From: Nonomuraea wenchangensis
GTDB lineage: Bacteria; Actinomycetota; Actinomycetes; Streptosporangiales; Streptosporangiaceae
Direction: 5' to 3'
DNA: 64,000 bases
Assembly (NCBI RefSeq): GCF_900111685.1
Contig: NZ_FOHX01000012.1
Coordinates: forward strand, 85,129 to 149,128
This document shows, piece after piece, positions 41,229-49,290 of this stretch. Under the pieces are notes generated by a model. The model did no database searches, was not told the origin of the DNA, and was given only the letters and a program-made list of their open reading frames with translations. The translations under genes and the position numbers were made by a program. How positions within the stretch are numbered: the stretch's first letter is position 1; the number at the start of each line of letters is the position of its first letter.

Positions 41229-41849
41229 CTACTTCCGGGTGGCACGGTCGAAAAGGGTGATCAGCTCGTTGGCATAGGCGGTGAGATCGACGGTGGGGTC
41301 CACCGCCCACCGGCCGAGCGCCCCGATGAGGGCCTGGCCGACGGTCACGGCGACCACCTGAGGATCGAAGTCCCGGAACTCGCCGTCATCCAGGCCCTGG
41401 CGCAGGATGTCGGTCAGCAGCGTGATGACCGATTCGTCGGTGGTCGTCGCGAAGCGCGGCGTGCCGTCGGCTGCGCGGTGGCTGCCGACGATGTCTCCCA
41501 CCGCCAGCACACGAGAGCGGTGCGATCGCAGGTAGTCCAGGTTGGACTGGATATAGGCCCGGAGCCTGCCGGCCGCCGTCGTCTCGGTTTCGAGCCGCGC
41601 CTGGATGAACGTCCACGTATCGGCGTAGATCTGCTTGACCACCTGTTCCAGCAGCTCATCCTTGCCGGCGAAGTGGTAGGAGATCACGCTCTTGCTGATC
41701 CGAGCGTGCTGCGCGATCCGCGACAGCGATGCCTGCGCGTAACCGACGCTCGCCACCGTCTCGATGGCGGCGTCGATGATCTGCCTCCGGCGGGCCTCTT
41801 CGATGATGGGATTGCGTTTTCGGCCGATCGGCCTATCCTCAGACTGCAT
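41229..41849 (-). CDS. TetR-family regulator
   Basis: 206 residues. HTH: RRRQIIDAAIETVASVGYAQ, ASLSRIAQHARISKSVISYH and FAGKDELLEQVV. The C-terminal domain is TetR_C_like. ATG 41849 is preferred over extensions that run into the operators. Two copies of GGCCGATCGGCC flank the start, one inside codons 5-9 (DRPIGRK) and one just upstream, pointing to tight autorepression. First gene of a two-gene unit with the TIM-barrel protein. Confidence 0.92.
   Translation of the reverse strand: MQSEDRPIGRKRNPIIEEARRRQIIDAAIETVASVGYAQASLSRIAQHARISKSVISYHFAGKDELLEQVVKQIYADTWTFIQARLETETTAAGRLRAYIQSNLDYLRSHRSRVLAVGDIVGSHRAADGTPRFATTTDESVITLLTDILRQGLDDGEFRDFDPQVVAVTVGQALIGALGRWAVDPTVDLTAYANELITLFDRATRK
41822..41833. 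promoter_or_regulatory. TetR operator candidate inside tetR coding start
   Basis: GGCCGATCGGCC, perfect 12-base palindrome with partly conserved flanks (CGGCCGATCGGCCTA). Its centre is 40 bases from the upstream copy, close to four helical turns. Confidence 0.65.
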
Positions 41850-41859
41850 GGACTGATAG

Positions 41860-41875
41860 TAGGCCGATCGGCCTA
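41860..41875. promoter_or_regulatory. TetR operator candidate upstream of tetR
   Basis: TAGGCCGATCGGCCTA is a perfect 16-base palindrome 11 bases before the tetR ATG, where it would cover the promoter. Confidence 0.75.
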
Positions 41876-42018
41876 ATAGATACAACCGCTGAAGATGAGG
41901 ACGAGCTCGAGGGCGCCGACATCTCGCGACCGTCCCGCAACGACCGTTTTCGGGACGGGTCTTCTGGACTATTACCACGAGCCAGCGGACGTTCATGTTG
42001 CAGTCGTGGCACAGGGCC

Positions 42019-42057
42019 CGTTGACCGAACTAACTCATGTGTTCTTGCAGGTCAACG
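42019..42057. repeat. inverted repeat CGTTGACC / GGTCAACG before the recombinase genes
   Basis: CGTTGACC (42019-42026) and GGTCAACG (42050-42057) are exact inverted copies separated by 23 bases, 24 bases before the first recombinase start. Paired arm sites of this size are usual at the crossover core of tyrosine recombinases, or they may be an operator. Confidence 0.45.
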
Positions 42058-42163
42058 CGTTTCTCCGCTAGCTTCTCGGGATGCTTCAAGGTGATGTCCC
42101 CGAGCGGGACTTGGCGACATTCGTCCTGCCCGAGTTGGGCCGGCTACAAAAGACCGGCGATCA

Positions 42164-43369
42164 GTGGGCGCCGTACCAGATAGTCGACCAGGGTGGCATT
42201 GTCGTCGGCCCGTCCGGGCCTTCTTCGCCGAGCTGCAGGCAGAGGGCAAATCCGCCTCCACGGTCCGGTCATACGGCATGGACCTGCTGCGTTGGTGGCG
42301 GTTCCTGTGGGCGCTCGACATCGAGTGGAACCGGGCTACTCGTGCGGATGCACGAGACTTCACCCGGTGGATGCAGATCGCGAACAAGCCGCAGCGCCTG
42401 CACTGGAGACACCGGAACGCCGGCTACTCCGAGAAGACGGCGCCGAAGCCGCGGATGACGAGGAAGAAGATCCCCGGTACGCCGAACGCCATCACGGGCA
42501 AGGCCTCGCCCGGCCCGCAGTACGCCGCGAGGACTCGGGCACACTGCGAAACCGTGCTGCGCACGTTCTACGACTTCCACCTGGACGAGGGCACCGGGCC
42601 AATCATCAACCCGTTTCCGCTTGACCGTTCCCGTCGCAGCAGCCGCGCGAACGCCCACCACAAGCCTGACCAGCCCTTTAAGTCAGAACGGGCAGGCCGC
42701 TACCGGCCGGTCATCCCGAAGCGTGCACCCCGGCGCATCCCCGACGAGATGTTCAATGCACTCTTCGCCGCCCTCCGCCACAACAGGGACCGCGCTTTGC
42801 TGGCTTTCTGGGTTTCCAACGCTGCCCGCGCCGAAGAGCTCCTTACCAGTCGGCAGCGTGATGCCCTTCCCGGTCAGCAGTTGGTCGGCGTGATTCGGAA
42901 GGGAACCCGGGCCTACCAGCAGCTTCCCTGCTCAACCGACGCCTTCGTCTGGCTACGGCTCTACCAGGAGGAGGCCCGGCGAGACGGCGTCCCGCACGGC
43001 AAGAACCTGCCGTTGTGGTGGACGCTGAGGCTGCCGTGGCGTCCGCTGAACTACGACGCGGCGCGGGCGATGTTCAACCGGACCAACGATCTTCTTGGAG
43101 CGAACTGGACGCTCCACGATCTACGCCACACCGCGTCCTACCGACTCGCCCGCGACCCCAACATGCCTCTGACCGACGTCCAATGGGTCCTCGGTCACGC
43201 ACATCTGACGACCACACAGCTCTACCTTCCGGCCAGTCAGGACGAGGTAATCGAACGCGTCCGCGCCCATCATGCACGCCGGGCCGAGCAGCGCGACCGG
43301 CCACCGGCGCCGCCGGCTCCTGGCTACAACTCCGACTCGATGAAGACTCTCTTCGGGAACTCGTGGTGA
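42164..43369 (+). CDS. tyrosine recombinase 1 (N-terminus frameshifted)
   Basis: The catalytic domain is complete: Arg in SNAARAEELLTSRQRD, HxLRH in LHDLRHTASYRLA, the late His in WVLGHAHLTTTQLYL with the Tyr nucleophile. The N-terminal SAM-like domain is FFAELQAEGKSASTVRSYGM onward. The natural N-terminus, LERDLATF-like (observed VPERDLATFVLPELGRLQKT from ATG 42081), lies in another frame that ends about 42210, so one base appears lost near GGCCCGTCCGG. Either a frameshift has damaged the gene, a start at 42164 is used, or there is a sequence error. Its TGA overlaps the GTG of recombinase 2. Confidence 0.75.
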   Translation: MGAVPDSRPGWHCRRPVRAFFAELQAEGKSASTVRSYGMDLLRWWRFLWALDIEWNRATRADARDFTRWMQIANKPQRLHWRHRNAGYSEKTAPKPRMTRKKIPGTPNAITGKASPGPQYAARTRAHCETVLRTFYDFHLDEGTGPIINPFPLDRSRRSSRANAHHKPDQPFKSERAGRYRPVIPKRAPRRIPDEMFNALFAALRHNRDRALLAFWVSNAARAEELLTSRQRDALPGQQLVGVIRKGTRAYQQLPCSTDAFVWLRLYQEEARRDGVPHGKNLPLWWTLRLPWRPLNYDAARAMFNRTNDLLGANWTLHDLRHTASYRLARDPNMPLTDVQWVLGHAHLTTTQLYLPASQDEVIERVRAHHARRAEQRDRPPAPPAPGYNSDSMKTLFGNSW

Positions 43370-45831
43370 CGAGCACTGAGACCTTGGTCGCTTCGACCGC
43401 CATCCGAGACGCTCAGCCGCTCGCCGGCGAGGCCCTCCGGGCCGCCAAGAAACGTTTCCCGCCGCGGCCTTACGAGGACGACTGGACTGCCACCAGCCAT
43501 TCCTATGACGAGGTCGTCGCCCGGCTGAACCGACCTCCGCTACGGGCCGCGAGCGAGAGCACCCACTTCTACCGGCGCCGGGGCGCAACACTCATTCTGC
43601 ACTGGCTCCTGAAGCAGCCGGGCGACACCTGGCAGCAACGCTGGAACGCATCTCCCGCGGCGAGTGGCACCGGGGCACAGTGGAACGAGCTCAACGCGAC
43701 CTGGGTCGGCTACAACGCGGCGAATGCGAACGGCATCCTCAACACCGGCCTGTTCGCCCTGGTCTGCGCCGACGTGCTCCGGCCATCGCTCCGCTGGCAG
43801 CTCACCCGGACCTCGACCAATCTGCGTGCCATCATCACCCGGCACCGTGACCCTGATGGCTTCGCCCGCCTTCAGGAGTTGGTGGGCCCAGAGGCATGGT
43901 CCTCCCATCTCGGCATTCTCGCCAAGAACGTGCTGGTCAAGCTAGTCATCGCCAAGGGAGGTGGCTTGGCCGACATCAATGTCGGAGACGCCATTGAGTA
44001 CATGGAGGAGCATCGAGCTCAACGGGCCACGTCGGGCGGACAAAGCCTGTTCTACTCCTGGGTGAAGAGTCTGGGTCACCTGCCGCCCGACGCACCCGTG
44101 TCACTGAGGCTCCTGCACCGAACGTCCGGCCAAGTCTCGGTCGAGCAGCTCGTCGACCGCTACCAGCCGCAGTCCAAGCCGATCCGGGACCTGCTGGTCG
44201 AGTACCTCAAGGAACGCCAGCCCACCATGGACTACACGTCCTTGGAGGACGCGTCACGGACGCTCGTGAGGAACTTCTGGCTGCAGATTGAGCGCATTCA
44301 GCCCGGCATCGACACACTCCGGCTGCCGTCCGAGGTCGTCAGCGCATGGAAGCAGGCCAGCCGGACGAAAGTCACGCGCCGCCGGCTGCCCGATGGCACA
44401 GTCCACGAGGCAATATCGGAGCGCGCCAACTACGGCAGCCTCATGCTCGGAGTGCGAGCCCTCTACCTCGACCTGGCCCACTGGGCCGTCGAGGAACCAG
44501 AACGCTGGGGCCCGTGGGTTGCTCCTTGCCCGGTCAGCGCCGCCGATGCCAGTACCTCCAAGCACGAGAAGCGCCGCAAGGCGAAGATGGACCAGCGCAC
44601 CCGCGAACGACTGCCCGCGCTGTCCACCGTTGTCCGTGCCGCCAGGGCGAATTGGACGGAGGCCCAGGAGGGGATGGACGCCCTCCGAGTCGCCCCACTC
44701 GGCGGCCAGTTCATGTTCAGAGGCAGGACCTACACGCGCCAGAAGAAGGACTCGTCGACTCCGTTCCGGGCCTACGACGAGTCCGGCCGACGCATTCATC
44801 TGGGACTGCTCGAGGAGCGGGCATTCTGGGCCTGGGCCACGATCGAATTGCTGCAGCACACCGGTGTCCGGATCGAGGAGATGCTGGAGGCCAGCCATCA
44901 CGCCTTGATCCAATACAAGCTGCCCACCAGCGGTGACATAGTGCCTCTGCTTCAGGTCGCTCCCTCGAAAACAGACGAGGAACGGCTTCTCCTTGTCAGC
45001 CCAGAGCTGGCCGACGTCCTGAGCACGGTCATCGCCCGCGTCCGTGACCCTCGAACAGGCGCGATCCCGATGCTGCCCATCTACGACGTTGCGGAGAAGA
45101 TCTGGAACCCGCCGATGCCGCTGCTGTTCCAGTGGACATACGGAGGCCAGCGCACGCCGGTGTCCCGCCAAATGATCCGCGATGGTCTTAACGAGGTCCT
45201 GAAACGAACCGGGCTCACCGACTCCGCGGGCGAGCCCCTCGACTTCGCTCCTCACGACTTCCGAAGAATCTTCATCACCGACGCAATCCGCAGCGGCCTG
45301 CCGCCCCATATCGCACAGGTCCTGGCCGGTCACTCCGACATCAACACCACGATGGGCTACAACGCCATCTACCCGGCAGACGCCATCGAAGCGCACCGCG
45401 CATTCATCGCCCGTCGACGATCGCTTCGTCCCAGCGAGGAATACCGGACCCCGACGAACGAGGAGTGGGACGCCTTCCTCGCCCACTTCGAGAAGCGCAA
45501 GCTCTCTCTGGGAACCTGCGCTCGGGCCTTCGGAACGTCGTGCATCCACGAGCACGCTTGTGTCAGATGCTCGCTCCTCCGACCTGACCCGGCCCAACGG
45601 GCACGGCTTGCCGAGATCCGCGACAACTTGATCGCCCGAATCACCGAAGCTGAACAGGAGGGATGGCTCGGTGAGATCGAAGGACTCCAAGTCAGCCTCG
45701 CCAGCGCAGAGGAGAAGCTCGCCCAGCTCGATGCAGAGCAAGTCCGTCAACGCCAAGTGGTTGATCTCGGCATGCCCCGCTTCAGCCAGATCGCGACACG
45801 AATCAGTACGGCAAGAGGACCTTCAAGTTAG
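43363..45831 (+). CDS. tyrosine recombinase 2 (large, ~822 aa)
   Basis: GTG 43363 or 43366 overlaps the stop of recombinase 1. The long N-terminal half (~520 residues) has no familiar domain. The C-terminal catalytic domain has Arg in LQHTGVRIEEMLEASHHALI, Lys region around QVAPSKTDEERLL, HxxR in FAPHDFRRIFITDAIRSGLP, and LAGHSDINTTMGYN with the His and Tyr nucleophile. A Cys cluster follows (TCARAFGTSCIHEHACVRCS), possibly a zinc-binding end, then a coiled-coil-like tail (EIEGLQVSLASAEEKLAQLD). The pairing with recombinase 1 suggests that both act together. Confidence 0.9.
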   Translation: MVTSTETLVASTAIRDAQPLAGEALRAAKKRFPPRPYEDDWTATSHSYDEVVARLNRPPLRAASESTHFYRRRGATLILHWLLKQPGDTWQQRWNASPAASGTGAQWNELNATWVGYNAANANGILNTGLFALVCADVLRPSLRWQLTRTSTNLRAIITRHRDPDGFARLQELVGPEAWSSHLGILAKNVLVKLVIAKGGGLADINVGDAIEYMEEHRAQRATSGGQSLFYSWVKSLGHLPPDAPVSLRLLHRTSGQVSVEQLVDRYQPQSKPIRDLLVEYLKERQPTMDYTSLEDASRTLVRNFWLQIERIQPGIDTLRLPSEVVSAWKQASRTKVTRRRLPDGTVHEAISERANYGSLMLGVRALYLDLAHWAVEEPERWGPWVAPCPVSAADASTSKHEKRRKAKMDQRTRERLPALSTVVRAARANWTEAQEGMDALRVAPLGGQFMFRGRTYTRQKKDSSTPFRAYDESGRRIHLGLLEERAFWAWATIELLQHTGVRIEEMLEASHHALIQYKLPTSGDIVPLLQVAPSKTDEERLLLVSPELADVLSTVIARVRDPRTGAIPMLPIYDVAEKIWNPPMPLLFQWTYGGQRTPVSRQMIRDGLNEVLKRTGLTDSAGEPLDFAPHDFRRIFITDAIRSGLPPHIAQVLAGHSDINTTMGYNAIYPADAIEAHRAFIARRRSLRPSEEYRTPTNEEWDAFLAHFEKRKLSLGTCARAFGTSCIHEHACVRCSLLRPDPAQRARLAEIRDNLIARITEAEQEGWLGEIEGLQVSLASAEEKLAQLDAEQVRQRQVVDLGMPRFSQIATRISTARGPSS

Positions 45832-45854
45832 CCGAGCTCATCCACGCGGATGAT

Positions 45855-46517
45855 CTACACCACCCCGACCCAGGCCACGGGCCACGCTCTACGGGCGGCG
45901 GGCCAGCAAATGGGTGTCGAGGAAGCCCCGCTCGGACGCTGGGTCGTGGAGCACCGAGCAACCGTGACGAGTCCGGCCCCGGTCAGCAACTCGGCAAACT
46001 GCTCCGCCGGCCAGCTATAGGCGGGCGCCACCTTGTGGTCGAAGCGGACCGGCTCCGGTCCCTCGGTCCCGAAGAAGGACACCAGGAGCAGGCCCCCTGG
46101 CGTCAGGACACGCACCTGTTCGGCGAGCAGCGCGGGCAATTCTCCAGGTGGGGTATGGATCACCGAGTAGTGGGCCAGCACTCCGCCGAGCGCGCCGTCC
46201 TCGATCGGCAGGGCCTCCATTCGCGCTTCGTCGAACCGCAGCGTCGGATGGGCCCGCCGGGCGTGGGCGACCATAGCCGGGGAGAGGTCGAGCCCGAAGG
46301 AGTCCAGCCCCAAGTCGTGCAGCATGGCTGTCAGATGCCCGGGTCCGCACCCGACGTCGGCTGCACGCAGGTTCCCCGTGCCACGCACGAGCTCGGCGAA
46401 GGTGCCGATCATGTTCCGCGCGAACGGCTGCGTCTCCAACCGATTAGCAAACATCGACGCGTACAGCTCGACGACCCCGTCGTAGGCCGCCCTGGTCTCG
46501 TCCTGGTGTTTTAACAC
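45855..46517 (-). CDS. SAM-dependent methyltransferase with frameshifted 3' end
   Basis: A class I methyltransferase. SAM motif I is LRAADVGCGPGHLTAMLHDL, motif II region GLDLSPAMVAHARRAHP, then VLAHYSVIHTPPGELPALLA and VRVLTPGGLLLVSFFG. Reading is normal to AGLVTVAR; then the sensible ending VLHDPASERGFLDTHLLARR lies in the next frame with a stop at 45889, whereas the literal frame runs to 45855 with a nonsense tail. One base change near 45955 thus altered the last ~20 residues. GTG 46517 is used, with CCTTCCC rather than a ribosome site upstream. Convergent with recombinase 2; it may be cargo. Confidence 0.7.
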   Translation of the reverse strand: MLKHQDETRAAYDGVVELYASMFANRLETQPFARNMIGTFAELVRGTGNLRAADVGCGPGHLTAMLHDLGLDSFGLDLSPAMVAHARRAHPTLRFDEARMEALPIEDGALGGVLAHYSVIHTPPGELPALLAEQVRVLTPGGLLLVSFFGTEGPEPVRFDHKVAPAYSWPAEQFAELLTGAGLVTVARCSTTQRPSGASSTPICWPAARRAWPVAWVGVV

Positions 46518-46637
46518 GGGAAGGAAACTAACACCCGCGCCATTCGCACCCGTTCTCCGGCCCCACACCGGATCTCCCCTTCAGGACTGATCGTCCCGTC
46601 ACCTGATCACAGGGCACACTCTCGTTGGTTCAGAGAA

Positions 46638-46893
46638 GCTTGCGTCCGATGTTCGCTCCTCCGGCCTGAACCGTCCCAGCGTGACCGCCTGATCGAGATC
46701 CGCGACAACCTGTTTGATCGGATCGCCGAAGCTCAGCGTGAAGGCTGGCTCGGCGAGGTCGAGGGCTTGGAGATCAGCCTGGCGGGCGCCGAGGAGAAGC
46801 TGACTCAGCTCGATGCCGCACTCAAGCCTTCTGTGATCCACCTGGGCCTGCCCACCTTCAACCAGATCGCCGGGCGGTCCAGCACCCTCTGAC
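46638..46893 (+). pseudogene. C-terminal tail of a second large tyrosine recombinase
   Basis: ACVRCSLLRPEPSQRDRLIE, AQREGWLGEVEGLEISLAGA and IHLGLPTFNQIAGRSSTL are closely similar to the last ~90 residues of recombinase 2 (ACVRCSLLRPDPAQRARLAE, EQEGWLGEIEGLQVSLASAE), about 60-65% by eye. No start and no catalytic domain. It is a truncated paralogue, so a second element or the other end of a duplicated one once lay here. Confidence 0.8.
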
Positions 46894-47178
46894 CGCCCCT
46901 CTCTCAGAACCCGGCAGACGGACGACCCCGGTGCATCTCGACCTCAACGAGGAAGATCGCACTGGTAGTTCGGAGAAGGGCGCGCGGACGTAGCCGTGCG
47001 TGTGGCAGTGATCCCAGTGCGCCGCGGCGGCTGGTCATACTGGCCGCGCAGACGAAGCCCGCCGGCGCCGTCACCGCGACCCAGAGTAAGTCCCACGCGG
47101 CCGATCACGATCCCGAGAACAGCCGTGCGCCTTTGTAGATTCACGGCACGAACAAGAAGAGCAGAGTCTCTGATCGGC
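46894..47178. other. no intact gene seen
   Basis: Sequence between the recombinase tail and the next broken gene. No frame, RNA or repeat is supported; in particular no copy of the CGTTGACC repeat of the left side was found. Confidence 0.35.
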
Positions 47179-47615
47179 ATGCGCCTGTGCGACATCGCGC
47201 TGGTCCGCCGCGCCGAACCCACCCCGACCCATGCCGATCCCGCGCCTGCGGACAACGGCGACGACACGAGCTGCGACAACGCCTACCTGATCGACCCGAC
47301 CGCCGAGCAGGCATGGCGGCTGGCCGGCCACAAAATCCACCAGCTCGCCCACGATCATCCTCGATCGTGGCGGGCCTTGGACCACCTGGCCGCAAAATGC
47401 CGTGAACGCTTGTGGACCTTGCCCACCGAGCACGGCCAGGACGTCACCGTGGCACTCTGGCTGCGGCTGAGCGACCCCGAGGTTGCCTGCGAGGACTCAT
47501 CCTGCTGGCGGATGTCGATCTTGACTCTGAGCCCCAGGCCCGCTCCCTGCGGGAACGGGCCCAGGGCTTCGGGAGGGTGCCGGTCGTCAGGACGCTTCGG
47601 CCGGTTACTTGGTGA
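47179..47615 (+). pseudogene. unidentified gene with frameshift
   Basis: ATG 47179 opens MRLCDIALVRRAEPTPTHAD, LIDPTAEQAWRLAGHKIHQL and CRERLWTLPTEHGQDVTVAL, good protein sequence to about 47490. There the sense moves to another frame: LILLADVDLDSEPQARSLRE and RVPVVRTLRPVTW ending 47615. The end overlaps the convergent membrane-protein gene (47605). No family recognised. Confidence 0.4.
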
Positions 47616-48495
47616 CCTTGTCCGGGGTCGGTTCGTTCTTGAGCTGGTCCGGGGACACTCGCTTCACCTCGGCCGGAGAGTCTCCGTCCTTGGGCTTGCC
47701 CGCGAGACTCTTGTCCACCTCGACGGACGGCTCCTGCCGGGTCTGGTCAGCCGGCGGGGCGTCGACCTGGACCGGGGTGCCATAGTCGCTGAATTCCGTG
47801 ACGATACGGTGTCCGTCTTCGAAGCTGATCTCCAGCCTGCGGACCTGGTTCTGATCGTCCACGTCCACCACGCCTTCCAGATCGGCGTTCTTGCTCTCAG
47901 GAGCCGCCGGGCCCGAATCCCTGAGCGAGAAGGTGAACCGCTTTCCGGTCCACCCCGTGCCGGAGGCGGGGCCGCTCTCCTTGACGTCCGTGGCCGAGCG
48001 CAGTCGCTTCAGAGCCTGGTCGGGGTTCAGCGCGCCCAGCTTGATCAGGGCGACAGCCGGCGACGCGTCGGCCAATTCCACCTCGGGGCGCGCATAGGCG
48101 GCCCAGGTCCCGGTCTCGGGGTTACGGCTGTACATCTTGTCGCCGACGAAGCGGGTTTCGATCCCCTCCGCCGCGTTGGTGATGACGCCCACTTGGCGTA
48201 CGGGATCGATGGCACCCTCCCACTTCCTGTTCCCGATGGTTTCGTGGAAGCGGAAGCTGGCCTGGGAGGTGGTGTCGACCGCGGCGATCACCGCGGCCTG
48301 CGCGAGTGGCTGACTCGCCGGCAGGCTCAGCACGGCCGTGCCGACCACCGCGGCCACGCCCAGGCCGGCGATGGCCGGGACCAGCACGCGCGCCCGCCTC
48401 CGTCGGGGCGCCCGCACCGCCGGCATGAGCCGTACGCTCGCCGGCACGTCCTCGGTGGCCCTGGAGAGCAGTACCCGGAGTTCTTGTTCCTTCAT
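47605..48495 (-). CDS. membrane-anchored partner protein of SigE-type sigma factor
   Basis: 296 residues. A cytoplasmic N-terminus (MKEQELRVLLSRATEDVPAS) is followed by one membrane helix (VLVPAIAGLGVAAVVGTAVL) and an exported domain with LolA/LppX-like beta features (FRFHETIGNRKWEGAIDPVR, RFVGDKMYSRNPETGTWAAY). ATG 48495 has GAGGAG upstream. The gene follows the SigE-type sigma gene by 23 bases, so it is probably the regulator of that sigma factor. The N-terminus lacks a recognisable zinc anti-sigma (HxxxCxxC) motif. Confidence 0.8.
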   Translation of the reverse strand: MKEQELRVLLSRATEDVPASVRLMPAVRAPRRRRARVLVPAIAGLGVAAVVGTAVLSLPASQPLAQAAVIAAVDTTSQASFRFHETIGNRKWEGAIDPVRQVGVITNAAEGIETRFVGDKMYSRNPETGTWAAYARPEVELADASPAVALIKLGALNPDQALKRLRSATDVKESGPASGTGWTGKRFTFSLRDSGPAAPESKNADLEGVVDVDDQNQVRRLEISFEDGHRIVTEFSDYGTPVQVDAPPADQTRQEPSVEVDKSLAGKPKDGDSPAEVKRVSPDQLKNEPTPDKVTK

Positions 48496-48518
48496 GTAAG
48501 GCTCCTCGTGTCGGTTCG

Positions 48519-49040
48519 TCACTGGATGCCACTCCCCTTCTGCTCGATTTGGTTGACCAGCACGTCAGACGAGATCAACTGCCGCATGGCGCGCAGTCCC
48601 CGGTGCGTGTGGGTCTTGACCGTGCCGACCGAGCAGCCCATCAGCTCGGCGACCTCCGCCTCCGAGAGGTCCACGAAGAATCTCATCACCAGCGCCGTAC
48701 GCTGCTTGACCGGGAGCTTCGCCAGCGCCTGACGTACGTCCTCGGCCAGCGCTCCCGCCTCGCCCATGTCGGCGGGGCCCGCCCCGTCGGGCAGGTCGGC
48801 GCGCGGGATCTCGCGCCGCCAGCGGGCCCGCCACCAGGATCGATGGGTGTTCACCAGGATGCGGCGCAGGTAGGCGTCCGGCCCACTGCTGGTGTCCAGG
48901 CGGTGCCAGACGTTGTACAGCTTGCCGAGGCTCGTCTGGACCAGGTCCTCGGCCAAGTGCCAGTCCCCGGTTAACAGGACCGCTGTTTTCAGATGGTGTT
49001 CGCCTCGATGTCGTACGAACTCCGCGAACTCGGCATCCAC
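48519..49040 (-). CDS. SigE-family ECF sigma factor
   Basis: 173 residues. Start VDAEFAEFVRHRGEHHLKTA is typical for the SigE (SigM-like) family; region 2 DWHLAEDLVQTSLGKLYNVW, region 4 LAKLPVKQRTALVMRFFVDL and SEAEVAELMGCSVGTVKTHT with HRGLRAMRQL. GTG 49040 has GAGAGGAG upstream. It is the first gene of a two-gene operon with its membrane partner. Sequences upstream (49130-49278, minus) look like a shortened N-terminal scrap, VAEAQVLETPEGLKQEIARR, not part of this gene. Confidence 0.92.
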   Translation of the reverse strand: MDAEFAEFVRHRGEHHLKTAVLLTGDWHLAEDLVQTSLGKLYNVWHRLDTSSGPDAYLRRILVNTHRSWWRARWRREIPRADLPDGAGPADMGEAGALAEDVRQALAKLPVKQRTALVMRFFVDLSEAEVAELMGCSVGTVKTHTHRGLRAMRQLISSDVLVNQIEQKGSGIQ

Positions 49041-49290
49041 CCCGTCTCCTCTCGTCAGTGACAAGCCACCCCTGACACTCCTTGGACCCCGCTCCAGGTT
49101 GACCCGGCCGGGAGGGAAAGAAGTACGGACGCGTGATCGCATACGGGCCGCTGCTGTCCGACGACGGCGCCGCCTGCTCGGACAGGCCGCGTTCTGTCAT
49201 TGCCGTCCGCAGGCGGCGGGCGATCTCCTGCTTGAGTCCCTCAGGCGTTTCCAGGACCTGCGCCTCGGCGACCGCCACTGCAGACTTTCG

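Larger units (their letters stand above)
42019..46893 (+). mobile_element. tyrosine-recombinase element (tandem recombinases, methyltransferase, recombinase tail)
   Basis: Two translationally coupled tyrosine recombinases, a convergent methyltransferase and the C-terminal end of a second large recombinase lie together. Tandem tyrosine recombinases of ~400 and ~800 residues resemble the Tn554/RIT type of element. The borders given are the inverted repeat before the first recombinase and the stop of the recombinase tail; no direct-repeat att sites were found. Confidence 0.5.

Noticed and set aside
44254..45756. 500-codon minus-strand open frame
   Set aside because: Antisense to the recombinase 2 catalytic domain, which has all active-site residues.
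49130..49278. Short minus-strand frame (VAEAQVLETPEGLKQEIARR) upstream of the SigE-type gene
   Set aside because: Plausible composition over ~50 codons but it runs out of frame into the sigma gene; no ribosome site and no family, so it is not called.
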